A DNA stretch of 64,000 nucleotides, taken from NCBI RefSeq assembly GCF_009469595.2, contig NZ_SSXV01000005.1:62001-126000 (forward strand), given 5' to 3'. The translations under genes were made by a program, and so were the position numbers. Within the stretch, counting starts at the first letter, position 1. Every line of letters starts with the position of its first letter. The notes beneath the pieces were generated by a model. It ran no database searches and was not told the DNA's origin. It saw only the letters and a list, made by a program, of their open reading frames with translations. The DNA is from Thauera sp. 2A1 (GTDB taxonomy: Bacteria > Pseudomonadota > Gammaproteobacteria > Burkholderiales > Rhodocyclaceae). Shown here one piece after another: positions 36,071-42,482 of the stretch.

Positions 36071-36094
36071 AAGCCCCGGTCCGAGGAGAACTAG
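35321..36094 (+). CDS. Module B: CoiA-like nuclease with N-terminal zinc finger
   Basis: 257-aa homologue of the protein at 17329-18138. The zinc motif (CNCECPECG...VHHFAH) and nuclease residues (ETALHRMAKQI, RPDVVLW, VHVEVTVTH) are identical. The Pro/Thr-rich linker near residues 195-222 differs almost completely, then TSRIYAPFDGTLLVFDPWYG is again conserved. Base differences cluster in the linker while the catalytic region is preserved, consistent with purifying selection on the nuclease. It ends where a DUF1016 relic begins. Confidence 0.7.
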   Translation: MSDRMLHGLDFGLDRNGRMRGINEVEQGLACNCECPECGSPLVARKGAVRVHHFAHRGATCTTGAETALHRMAKQIVADERRLVQPGEDTPTVFRDAALPDEMYWPGWRPDVVLWSESMTVHVEVTVTHRCGPEKLDEIVRKGIPTIELDLSTAYRPKRLGWTIEQLTDRLVHDPGIRRWLHLPERATVPAQPAGFPEPQTPTKTPAPTGRASTSRIYAPFDGTLLVFDPWYGLVPRDPGARAQLTKELQKPRSEEN

Positions 36095-36097
36095 GTC

Positions 36098-36350
36098 GTC
36101 TTCGCTCCTGAGCGCCAGCAGGGTCACGTAATGCGACCAACCCAGCCGGAAATGTCCGAGCAAGGGCGCGAGCCAGCCGGTAGCGTCGCCAGTTTGTACC
36201 AGCACGACAGATTGCGCAGACGCTGTCTGCGCAATCTCGCGGTAGACACGGTAGAAGCGGCGGCATTGCTCGAGGTTGCGTTTGGAGAATCCCGGCCCCA
36301 GGCGTTAGGTAAGCTGCTTGGCGAGATTGTCGAATGGGGCCTTTTGCCCG
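36098..36350 (-). pseudogene. Fragment of a DUF1016 (YhcG-type) nuclease gene
   Basis: Minus-strand reading gives APFDNLAKQLT, an in-frame TAA, then RLGPGFSKRNLEQCRRFYRV and LLGHFRLGWSHYVTLLALRS, the N-terminal DUF1016 pattern (GFS..NL..MR.FY and LGWSH). Only about 83 codons remain; the PD-(D/E)XK domain was lost where module B joins. The 5' end stops right after the stop codon of the 130-aa gene at 36353. Confidence 0.7.
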
Positions 36351-36352
36351 AA

Positions 36353-36745
36353 CTACCGCAGCATCCGATACTCGGCCAATAACGCGTCCACGAAGCAGGT
36401 GGCCAATTGAGACGCATGAGCAGGGGAAGTTCGTCGCGGGCTTCGGCATTCCTCGTAAAGGTCGAGCGCAACGTTCAGGTTCTCGTTCAGGACCTTGGCA
36501 ATGCCCGGATCGACCGACCGCACGCTGGCGGCGAACGAGCGAATCTGCTGCTGGTACGCGAATCCGCCGGGGTGAAGATAGCGGATCACCGGCTTGACTG
36601 GCTGATCACTGTCCTCACAAAGAATGTCGTAAAGCGTTCCAAGCCCGTCGATGTACGCACTGCGGGCTTCGCCACCCGGATCGTAGCGAAGCGCAGCCAG
36701 TTGCCGGTCGTCCAATGACCGAAACGGTGTGTCGTACTGTTGCAT
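36353..36745 (-). CDS. Unknown 130-aa protein, second gene of a two-gene operon
   Basis: 130-aa soluble protein from ATG 36745 (MQQYDTPFRSLDDRQLAALR), starting 13 nt behind the upstream gene's stop. Seen: RYDPGGEARSAYIDGLGTLYD, VIRYLHPGGFAYQQQIRSFA, and a helical C terminus ending LLAEYRMLR. No signal peptide, membrane helix or known catalytic motif. Family not recognised. The open frame further upstream to 36979 is shadow of the neighbour. With its partner it stands divergent to a TIR-like gene, suggesting a defence or stress role by position only. Confidence 0.55.
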   Translation of the reverse strand: MQQYDTPFRSLDDRQLAALRYDPGGEARSAYIDGLGTLYDILCEDSDQPVKPVIRYLHPGGFAYQQQIRSFAASVRSVDPGIAKVLNENLNVALDLYEECRSPRRTSPAHASQLATCFVDALLAEYRMLR

Positions 36746-36758
36746 CGTCAGGCCCTCG

Positions 36759-37334
36759 TCACGGCAGCAGCCTCGTTTCGAGCAGATCCATCGCGTCCGC
36801 AGGCGCGGTGCCTCCGGATGTCCCGGCAATCTCATCCACGACGAGTTGCTGAACGGCTGGGTCCTGGATGACATCGAGAAAGAGGATGTCGAATTCGTTC
36901 TCGCGCAGATCGGTGATGAGGTACTCATGCGAGCCCACGCTCGCACCGGACCCCGCCGTCTTGCGCCTTGCCCCGTCAATCTGGTCGATGTCCAGGCGCA
37001 GGACGATCGGGCAGAAGAAAGTCACCTCGACCTTGTCGCAAATCTTCTTGAGCCTTGTGGCGACGGCGGGCATGATCACACCCGCCTTTTCCTTGGCTTC
37101 AACGCCGTTGCGCAAGCTCAGCCTGGTCTGTGAGATGTACTTGTCGAAGTTGTCGGCGTCCATCCAGGGTTCATACAGGTCCTCGTAGATTCGATGGGGA
37201 TTGGATGAACGCGGATTGGGCAGGCGGTAGGGGTAAAACCTCTCTGCAACCCAGACGTAGTGCTCGCGGTTGTAGAAATAGTGGCAAAGCATCCATGCCA
37301 GGACCGGGATGCATCCGTAGTAGTTCTTGGCCAC
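36759..37334 (-). CDS. Unknown 191-aa protein, first gene of a two-gene operon
   Basis: 191-aa protein, family not recognised. Aromatic-rich N terminus (YYGCIPVLAWMLCHYFYNRE, YVWVAERFYPYRLPNP), central helices (DKYISQTRLSLRNGVEAKEK), then strand-like stretches (VTFFCPIVLRLDID, SHEYLITDLRENEFDILFLD) that suggest an alpha/beta C-terminal domain with acidic residues. No membrane segment is certain. Its start is 150 bp from the divergent TIR-like gene at 37485; the two sets may share control. Confidence 0.55.
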   Translation of the reverse strand: MAKNYYGCIPVLAWMLCHYFYNREHYVWVAERFYPYRLPNPRSSNPHRIYEDLYEPWMDADNFDKYISQTRLSLRNGVEAKEKAGVIMPAVATRLKKICDKVEVTFFCPIVLRLDIDQIDGARRKTAGSGASVGSHEYLITDLRENEFDILFLDVIQDPAVQQLVVDEIAGTSGGTAPADAMDLLETRLLP

Positions 37335-37484
37335 GCGTCCCCCTGATCGTGCTTCGCCTTTCAGCTTGCGTCGGTGCTGAACTATAAGTAGACGAGGATA
37401 GTTCCGAGTTCAAGCGACCTGCGTCCTCGGCGCGCCCCGGTCATCGCCGGCAACCAGACCAAGTGGGCAGGGAGGCCCGATGTC

Positions 37485-38396
37485 ATGAGTGTCACGCGCC
37501 GCATCTACGTCAGTCTTCCCGCCGACCCCTGGTTGCCGCCGAATCTCAACTCGCTCAAGTGGGGCATCGTCGACGAGATCGCGAAGCTCGGCTTCACGCC
37601 CGAGATCTTCACGAACCCGAGGGGGCAGCCCGGGCTCGCGTCGGCGAAGGCCTGGAATCCGCGCGACGCCGACGAGATCGCCCGCCGCTGCGTGGGCGCA
37701 GCCGTGCTCGGGATGCCGCGCTGGCGTTTTCGGGACAGCGACGGCCAGGGCGTGCTGCTACCCACCGAGTTCAATCATTACGAGGGTGCGCTCGCCCGAA
37801 CGCTGGGCCTGCCCACCCTGGTGCTGGTGCAACGGGACATGTTGCGGCGGGTCGTGTTCGATAGCAGCTTCGGCGGCTACGTCGGCCAGTTTCCAGCCGA
37901 CGCCGAAGTCGGTTGGCTGCACACCGACGAATTCCTGGTCCCCTTCAAATACTGGACCGACCAGTTGCGTGACCGGCGCGACGTCTTCCTGGGCTACTGC
38001 AGCAGCTCGGCGTCGACGGCGGCGCAGATCAAACGCTACCTGGCCAGCCAGAACGCAAGCGTGCTGGACTGGCAGAGCGACTTCATCCCGGGCCGCACGA
38101 TCATCGACCAGATCGAGGAGGCGGCAGCGCGGTCGATTGCCGGCATCTTCCTATTCACCAGGGATGACGATCTGGCCAACCCGAGCGACGCCCATCAGTC
38201 GGTGCCGCGCGACAACGTCGTGTTCGAAGCGGGCTACTTCAGCGGCCTCAAGGGCAAGCGCAACGTGCTCATCGTTCGCGAGGCCGGCTCCAAGATGCCG
38301 GCCGACCTCGGTGGCGACATCTACGCAGCGCTGATGGACCGCAATGACATCGCACCGATCGAGAGAACGCTGTCCGCATTCATCGGTGCAATCTAG
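37485..38396 (+). CDS. TIR-like (CAP12/PF10137-type) nucleotide-binding protein with extra N-terminal module
   Basis: 303-aa protein with a GGGAGG ribosome site. Residues about 165-303 match TIR-like predicted nucleotide-binding domains: VFLGYCSSSASTAAQIKRYL, FIPGRTIIDQIEEAA, GIFLFTRDD, then the hallmark RDNVVFEAGYFSGLKGKRNV with the likely catalytic Glu, and a C-terminal MPADLGGDIYAALMD. Such domains cleave NAD in CBASS-type and related abortive defence. Residues 1-160 form a second Rossmann/TIR-like unit (RRIYVSLPADPW, AAVLGMPRWRF, TEFNHYEGALARTLGLPTLV), possibly a sensor. No cyclase gene is next to it; the divergent two-gene operon may be its partner. Confidence 0.75.
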   Translation: MSVTRRIYVSLPADPWLPPNLNSLKWGIVDEIAKLGFTPEIFTNPRGQPGLASAKAWNPRDADEIARRCVGAAVLGMPRWRFRDSDGQGVLLPTEFNHYEGALARTLGLPTLVLVQRDMLRRVVFDSSFGGYVGQFPADAEVGWLHTDEFLVPFKYWTDQLRDRRDVFLGYCSSSASTAAQIKRYLASQNASVLDWQSDFIPGRTIIDQIEEAAARSIAGIFLFTRDDDLANPSDAHQSVPRDNVVFEAGYFSGLKGKRNVLIVREAGSKMPADLGGDIYAALMDRNDIAPIERTLSAFIGAI

Positions 38397-38535
38397 TGCG
38401 TACTCCGACCCATCGCGACCGCTCATTTCGAGAAGGTGTGACCGGTGAGCTGGCAGCGCGTGCTCAAGTCAGTGAGCGATGGTCCTTGCCACGTTGTCAC
38501 GGTGGATCTCGGCTCATGCAAAACGAACGCCAGGA

Positions 38536-38564
38536 TTGACAAAACGTACGTTAACGCGTACGTT
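38536..38564 (+). promoter_or_regulatory. Promoter and operator of the yefM-yoeB-type operon
   Basis: TTGACA (38536-38541), 17-bp spacer, TACGTT (38559-38564). Two CGTACG hexamers (38545-38550 and 38557-38562), 12 bp apart, lie in the spacer and over the -10. YefM binds paired hexamer palindromes (TGTACA in E. coli), so autorepression through these sites is likely. Confidence 0.6.
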
Positions 38565-38587
38565 ATCCGCATCGACGGAGACCCGCA

Positions 38588-38830
38588 ATGACCACGCTCA
38601 CCGCTTCCGAAGCACGAGCCAACCTCTACCGCCTCATCGATCAGGCCGCAGAGTCCCATCAGCCCATCCACATCGCGGGCAAGCGCGCGAGCGCCGTCTT
38701 GCTCTCCGCGGAAGATTGGCAGTCCATCCAGGAAACACTTCACCTGCTTTCCATCCCGGGGATGCGCGAGTCCATCAAGGAGGGCATGGCCGAGCCACTT
38801 GACGAGAGTGCCCGGGAGCTCGACTGGTGA
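38588..38830 (+). CDS. yefM: YefM-type antitoxin
   Basis: 80-aa Phd/YefM antitoxin that neutralises the YoeB toxin and represses its own operon. The N-terminal DNA-binding and dimer region reads TLTASEARANLYRLIDQAAE, then PIHIAGKRASAVLLSAEDW, both characteristic. The C-terminal 25 residues (IPGMRESIKEGMAEPLDES) form the toxin-wrapping tail. The toxin gene overlaps its stop by 4 nt (GTGA). Confidence 0.9.
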   Translation: MTTLTASEARANLYRLIDQAAESHQPIHIAGKRASAVLLSAEDWQSIQETLHLLSIPGMRESIKEGMAEPLDESARELDW

Positions 38831-39090
38831 GCTGGCAGCTCGCGTTCTCGAAGCACGCCCAGAAGGACGCGAAGAAGCTGGCGGCAGCCGGCCTGAAGTC
38901 TAAGGCCCAGGCCTTGCTGGCGATCCTCGCGAATGATCCCTTCCAGAAGCCCCCGCCCTACGAGAAGCTCGTGGGTGATCTCGCGGGGACATACTCGCGC
39001 CGGATCAACATCCAGCACCGCCTGGTCTATGAGGTCTTCGCCGAAGAGCGCGTGGTTCGCGTGCTGAGGATGTGGTCGCATTACGAGTAG
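38827..39090 (+). CDS. yoeB: YoeB-type mRNA interferase toxin
   Basis: 87-aa RelE-fold toxin cutting mRNA on the ribosome. GTG start in the GTGA overlap. Seen: WQLAFSKHAQKDAKKL, YEKLVGDLAGTYSRRINIQHR, LVYEV and a C terminus VLRMWSHYE. The catalytic set of YoeB (Glu in YEKL, Arg in SRRIN, His and Tyr at the end) is present, so the toxin is probably active. Confidence 0.9.
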   Translation: MSWQLAFSKHAQKDAKKLAAAGLKSKAQALLAILANDPFQKPPPYEKLVGDLAGTYSRRINIQHRLVYEVFAEERVVRVLRMWSHYE

Positions 39091-39127
39091 GCGCTCGAGC
39101 TCTCGTCCGGGCTACGACGCCGCGCCC

Positions 39128-39156
39128 TTGATTGATTCATTTTCAATCACTATGAT
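39128..39156 (+). promoter_or_regulatory. Promoter with inverted repeat ahead of the RHH-ParE pair
   Basis: TTGATT (39128-39133), 17-bp spacer, TATGAT (39151-39156). TGATTG (39129-39134) and CAATCA (39144-39149) form an inverted repeat over the -35 and spacer, a likely operator for the ribbon-helix-helix antitoxin. Confidence 0.55.
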
Positions 39157-39238
39157 TTTTTCAGCATCACAGTGAATACACGAAGCGGCTCCGTAGGGGT
39201 CACTTCCCGACACCCGCTCCCGACCGCCAAACCTCCAG

Positions 39239-39508
39239 ATGACGCAAGCCGCAACCAAAGTGCTCACCGCTCACATCCCGCTTCCGTTGGCCGACAAGGT
39301 CGATCAGATGGCCGCGAGGCTGGAACGCTCGCGCGGCTGGATCATGAAGCAAGCGCTTTCCGCCTGGATCGCCCAGGAGGAAGAGCGCGATCGCCTGACC
39401 CAGGAGGCGCTCGCCGACGTGGACGCCGGTATCGTCGTCGACCATCTCTCGGTGCAGGCCTGGGCCGACAGCCTGGGCACCGACCAGCCGCTGCCGCTGC
39501 CGCGCTGA
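39239..39508 (+). CDS. Ribbon-helix-helix antitoxin (CopG/ParD type)
   Basis: 89-aa ribbon-helix-helix protein: a strand LTAHIPLPLADKVDQMA, a helix LERSRGWIMKQALSAWIAQE, then a flexible tail (DVDAGIVVDHLSVQAWADSL) that would bind the toxin. It should dimerise, bind the upstream repeat and neutralise ParE. The stop overlaps the toxin start by one base (TGATG). Confidence 0.83.
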   Translation: MTQAATKVLTAHIPLPLADKVDQMAARLERSRGWIMKQALSAWIAQEEERDRLTQEALADVDAGIVVDHLSVQAWADSLGTDQPLPLPR

Positions 39509-39786
39509 TGGAGCTGAAGTGGACCAGCAAGGCGCTTGCCGATCTGGCACGCCTGTATGAGTTCCTGGCGCCGACGAACAAACCAGCCGCCGCAAAGGCG
39601 GTGCAGGCACTGACCAAGGCCCCGACCATCCTGCTGACCAACCCGCGCATTGGCGAACAACTGTTTCAGTTCGAGCCGCGCGAGGTGCGGCGGATTCTGG
39701 TCTTTCAGTACGAGGTTCGCTACGAGATTCAGGATTCGATCATCTACATCCTGCGGCTGTGGCATACCCGAGAGGACCGCGCCTGA
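39508..39786 (+). CDS. ParE-type toxin (RelE/ParE superfamily)
   Basis: 92-aa toxin: MELKWTSKALADLARLYEFL, LTNPRIGEQLFQFEPREVRR, QYEVRYEIQDSIIYILRLWH. Pattern and length are typical of ParE-like toxins, which target DNA gyrase; RelE-like RNase residues are not evident. Translationally coupled to the antitoxin. The next gene is a broken DUF3375 relic. Confidence 0.83.
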   Translation: MELKWTSKALADLARLYEFLAPTNKPAAAKAVQALTKAPTILLTNPRIGEQLFQFEPREVRRILVFQYEVRYEIQDSIIYILRLWHTREDRA

Positions 39787-39789
39787 CCG

Positions 39790-39905
39790 ATGCCCCTCGA
39801 CTTCGCCACCCTCGACGCCCTGCGCAGCCACCATCCCGCGTGGCGCCTGCTGCGCTCCGACCACGCGCCGCTGGTGGCCAGCTTCCTGCACCGCGTCTTC
39901 GTCAC
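39790..39905 (+). pseudogene. N-terminal remnant of a DUF3375 (Wadjet JetA-type) gene
   Basis: About 38 codons, LDFATLDALRSHHPAWRLLR then SDHAPLVASFLHRVFVTPN, match the start of DUF3375 proteins, the JetA-like subunit of Wadjet anti-plasmid systems. Sequence after PNVRD is unrelated and stops at 40035. None of the other Wadjet subunits is present, so this is a relic. Confidence 0.6.
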
Positions 39906-39986
39906 CCCCAACGTGCGCGACCACCGCATCCGCCCATCCCTGCGTCTGGAACAGGAGCACATCGGCTTCGGCTGGCTGGAAAAATG

Positions 39987-40021
39987 GCTGAAAATCGTCC
40001 ATGCGATGGATGATTTTCAGC
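39987..40021. repeat. Near-perfect 16-bp inverted repeat
   Basis: GCTGAAAATCGTCCAT (39987-40002) and ATGGATGATTTTCAGC (40006-40021) pair at 15 of 16 positions around a 3-nt loop. It lies just downstream of the DUF3375 remnant. No T-run follows. It could be the trace of a small mobile or recombination element, or a strong RNA stem. Confidence 0.6.
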
Positions 40022-40223
40022 CACATGATGGTTGATTTTCATCCGCCTTTGCTCCAAACCGTGGCGCTCATACAGGGCAGCCAACTCGCCCTGCACGGCG
40101 ACTGGAGGTGAGCGGCACGGGCAGGTGGTTCCGAGTTGCACGGGGCGCGTTTGCATCAAGCGTGGGGAAATGGCAGGCGTTCGCGCTAAAGTCCCATCTG
40201 TTTGTCGTGCCACGCCACTTCCC

Positions 40224-40490
40224 ATGACCCCCGAAGCCAAAGCCCGTAGCCGCATCGATGCCCGCCTTGAACGGGCCGGCTGGTCCGTGCAGGGCATGCA
40301 GCGGCTCAACCTCGGTGCAGCCCAGGGCGTGGCGGTGCGCGAATACCCCACCGACAGCGGCCCGGCAGATTACATGCTGTTCGTCGACCGCCAGCCGGTC
40401 GGCGTCATCGAGGCCAAGCGCGACGAGGCGGACGAGAACATACCCGCCGTCGAATCCCAGACCGCGCGCTACGCTGTCGCCAACCGCCGC
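40224..40490 (+). pseudogene. hsdR: HsdR stub: first ~90 codons of a type I restriction subunit (locus 2)
   Basis: From ATG 40224 the frame reads TPEAKARSRIDARLERAGWS, LGAAQGVAVREYPTDSGPAD, LFVDRQPVGVIEAKRDEADE, the N-terminal nuclease domain of EcoEI-type HsdR with its D and E-x-K residues. After QTARYAVANRR the match ends and the ATPase of the inserted cassette starts at 40511. The motor domains are gone, so no restriction activity. Confidence 0.75.
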
Positions 40491-40510
40491 AGTCCATGCA
40501 AGGTCCGTTC

Positions 40511-41704
40511 ATGAAAATCGAATCCATCCGTCTCAAGAACTTCAAGGCCTTCCGCGACGTGCACCTGAAGGACATTCCAGCCTTTCTGGTGGTGGTCGGT
40601 GCAAATGGGTCCGGGAAATCGACTTTGTTCGATGTGTTCGGCTTCCTGCACGACTGCCTGAAAGGCAATGTCCGACAAGCGCTCGACAAGCGCGGCCGCT
40701 TCGGCGAAGTGCTGAGCCGGGGCTGCGACCCGAAGAAGGACACGATCCTCATCGAGTTGCAGTACCGCATGGAGATCACTGGCGTCGAGCGGCTGGTGAC
40801 GTACTCGTTGGAAATCGGCGAGCGGAAAGGATTGCCAGTGGTCTGCAAGGAGCTGCTGCGTTACAAGCGCGGCCGCTACGGAAGTCCCTACCACTTCCTC
40901 AGCTTTGCCGAGGGCGAAGGCTACGCGATCACCAACGAGGAAGACTTCAACAAGACCGACGAGGAACTCGACCGCGAAACTCAGCGGGTCGCACCGGACA
41001 CCCTTGCAATCAAAGGCCTCGGACAATTCGAGCGTTTCAAAGCCGCCAATGCCTTCCGCAGCCTGATCGAGAACTGGCACGTTTCCGATTTCCACATCAG
41101 CGCCGCACGAGGGCGCAAGGACGCCTCAGGGGCGATGGAGCACCTGTCGGAAACCGGCGAAAATCTGCCCTTGGTCGCTCGTTACCTGCATGAACAGCAT
41201 GCCGAGATCTTCAGCAGAATCCTGGCGACGATGACCAAACGGGTACCCGGCGTGACTTCGGTCGAACCCAAGCTGATGGATGATGGCTACCTCACGCTGC
41301 GTTTCCAGGATGGCTCCTTCAAGACGCCTTTCCTCGACCGCTATGTGTCCGACGGCACCATCAAGATGTTCGCTTATCTGGTCCTGCTGCACGATCCGAA
41401 GCCGCACCCCCTGTTGTGTGTGGAAGAACCGGAGAACCAACTTTATCCGCAGTTGATGCCTGAACTCGCGGAGGAATTCCGTAGCTACGCCAATCGTGGG
41501 GGACAGGTGTTCGTATCCACTCATTCGCCGGATTTTCTGAATGCCATCGAACTCGACGAGGTGTATTGGCTGGTCAAGCAACAGGGCTATTCCGAGATTT
41601 ACCGCGCGCGCGACAATCCACAAATTGCCGCCTACGTCGCTGAAGGTGATCAACTCGGCTATCTGTGGAAGCAGGGCTTCTTCGACGGGGTCGATCCGCG
41701 ATGA
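40511..41704 (+). CDS. AAA/ABC-type ATPase of a two-gene cassette (OLD/PARIS-like architecture)
   Basis: 397-aa ATPase of the AAA_21/COG4637 type. Start ATG 40511 (MKIESIRLKNFKAFRDVHLK). Walker A VVVGANGSGKST near residue 32, SMC-like signature region LDRYVSDGTIKMFAYLVLL, Walker B LLCVEEPENQLYPQLMPELA, then STHSPDFLNAI. A short helical insertion lies between the ATPase halves. It overlaps the DUF4276 gene (ATGA). An ATPase sensor paired with a TOPRIM-like effector is the logic of OLD, PARIS and similar anti-phage systems, so a defence role is likely but inferred. Confidence 0.8.
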   Translation: MKIESIRLKNFKAFRDVHLKDIPAFLVVVGANGSGKSTLFDVFGFLHDCLKGNVRQALDKRGRFGEVLSRGCDPKKDTILIELQYRMEITGVERLVTYSLEIGERKGLPVVCKELLRYKRGRYGSPYHFLSFAEGEGYAITNEEDFNKTDEELDRETQRVAPDTLAIKGLGQFERFKAANAFRSLIENWHVSDFHISAARGRKDASGAMEHLSETGENLPLVARYLHEQHAEIFSRILATMTKRVPGVTSVEPKLMDDGYLTLRFQDGSFKTPFLDRYVSDGTIKMFAYLVLLHDPKPHPLLCVEEPENQLYPQLMPELAEEFRSYANRGGQVFVSTHSPDFLNAIELDEVYWLVKQQGYSEIYRARDNPQIAAYVAEGDQLGYLWKQGFFDGVDPR

Positions 41705-42282
41705 GGGAACTCGTGTTTCTGCTGGAAGAGCCGTCGGCCAAAGCCATGCTGGAATCCCTGCTCCCCCGGATGCTGCAGGAGGACATCCGTTTCCGCTGCA
41801 TCCCCTTCGAAGGCAAGCAGGATCTGGAGAAACAACTGACTCGCCGGATTCGTGCGTACCAGAACGAACGCGCACGCTTCATCGTACTGCGCGATCAGGA
41901 CAGCCACCCCGACTGCACCGCGGTAAAGCAAGGTTTGCTCGATCTATGCGAGAAGTCCGGCAAATTTGCGCGCTGCTTCGTTCGCATTGCGTGCAGGGAG
42001 CTCGAGACTTTCTACCTGGCCGATCTGCAGGCCGTCGAACAAGCACTTGAGATCGACGGATTGACGCGGCATCAGAACAGCAGGAAGTTTCGATCCCCGG
42101 ACGGACTCGGCAGCCCCAGCCGAGAGTTGAAGACGTTGACGGGCAATCGCTATGAAAAGGTCGCGGGCTCTCGGGCAATCGGCAAACACCTGCAAATCGA
42201 CAATGCCCGCTCCGCGAGCTTTCGCAACCTCATCGCAGCCATCCGGCGTTGCGAAGACGAACTCCTGCGGGAAGCAGTCTGA
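41701..42282 (+). CDS. DUF4276 (TOPRIM-like) effector of the ATPase cassette
   Basis: 193-aa protein from ATG 41701, coupled to the ATPase. DUF4276 features: ELVFLLEEPSAKAMLESLLP with the early Glu, FIVLRDQDSHPDC with the D-x-D-like acidic pair, RIACRELETFYLADLQAVEQ, and a C-terminal helical segment. The fold is TOPRIM-like, so nuclease activity on DNA or tRNA is plausible by analogy to AriB/OLD; no direct evidence. After its stop only 7 bp remain before an hsdS tail. Confidence 0.78.
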   Translation: MRELVFLLEEPSAKAMLESLLPRMLQEDIRFRCIPFEGKQDLEKQLTRRIRAYQNERARFIVLRDQDSHPDCTAVKQGLLDLCEKSGKFARCFVRIACRELETFYLADLQAVEQALEIDGLTRHQNSRKFRSPDGLGSPSRELKTLTGNRYEKVAGSRAIGKHLQIDNARSASFRNLIAAIRRCEDELLREAV

Positions 42283-42289
42283 ATCCGAC

Positions 42290-42482
42290 TGTGCGAAGCG
42301 GATCGAGTAGCACGCGCATCCACCGCGAACCCTACCTGCGCGAGATCGCCTTCTCCGGCCAGCTCGTCCCGCAGGACCCGGACGAATCGGCCAGCGTGCT
42401 GCTCGAACGGATCCGCGGCGAGCGGGCCGCGGGCACGGCGGGGAAGAGACTGCGAGGCCGGCGCATCACGGAGATGGCATGA
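42290..42482 (+). pseudogene. hsdS: C-terminal tail of an hsdS gene (locus 2)
   Basis: In the frame ending TGA 42480-42482 the sequence reads EIAFSGQLVPQDPDESASVL then LERIRGERAAG, the standard C-terminus of EcoEI-type HsdS. Both target-recognition domains are missing. The stop overlaps the start of the AlbA_2 gene by 4 nt (ATGA), showing the original operon order hsdR-hsdS-AlbA_2-hsdM. Confidence 0.7.
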
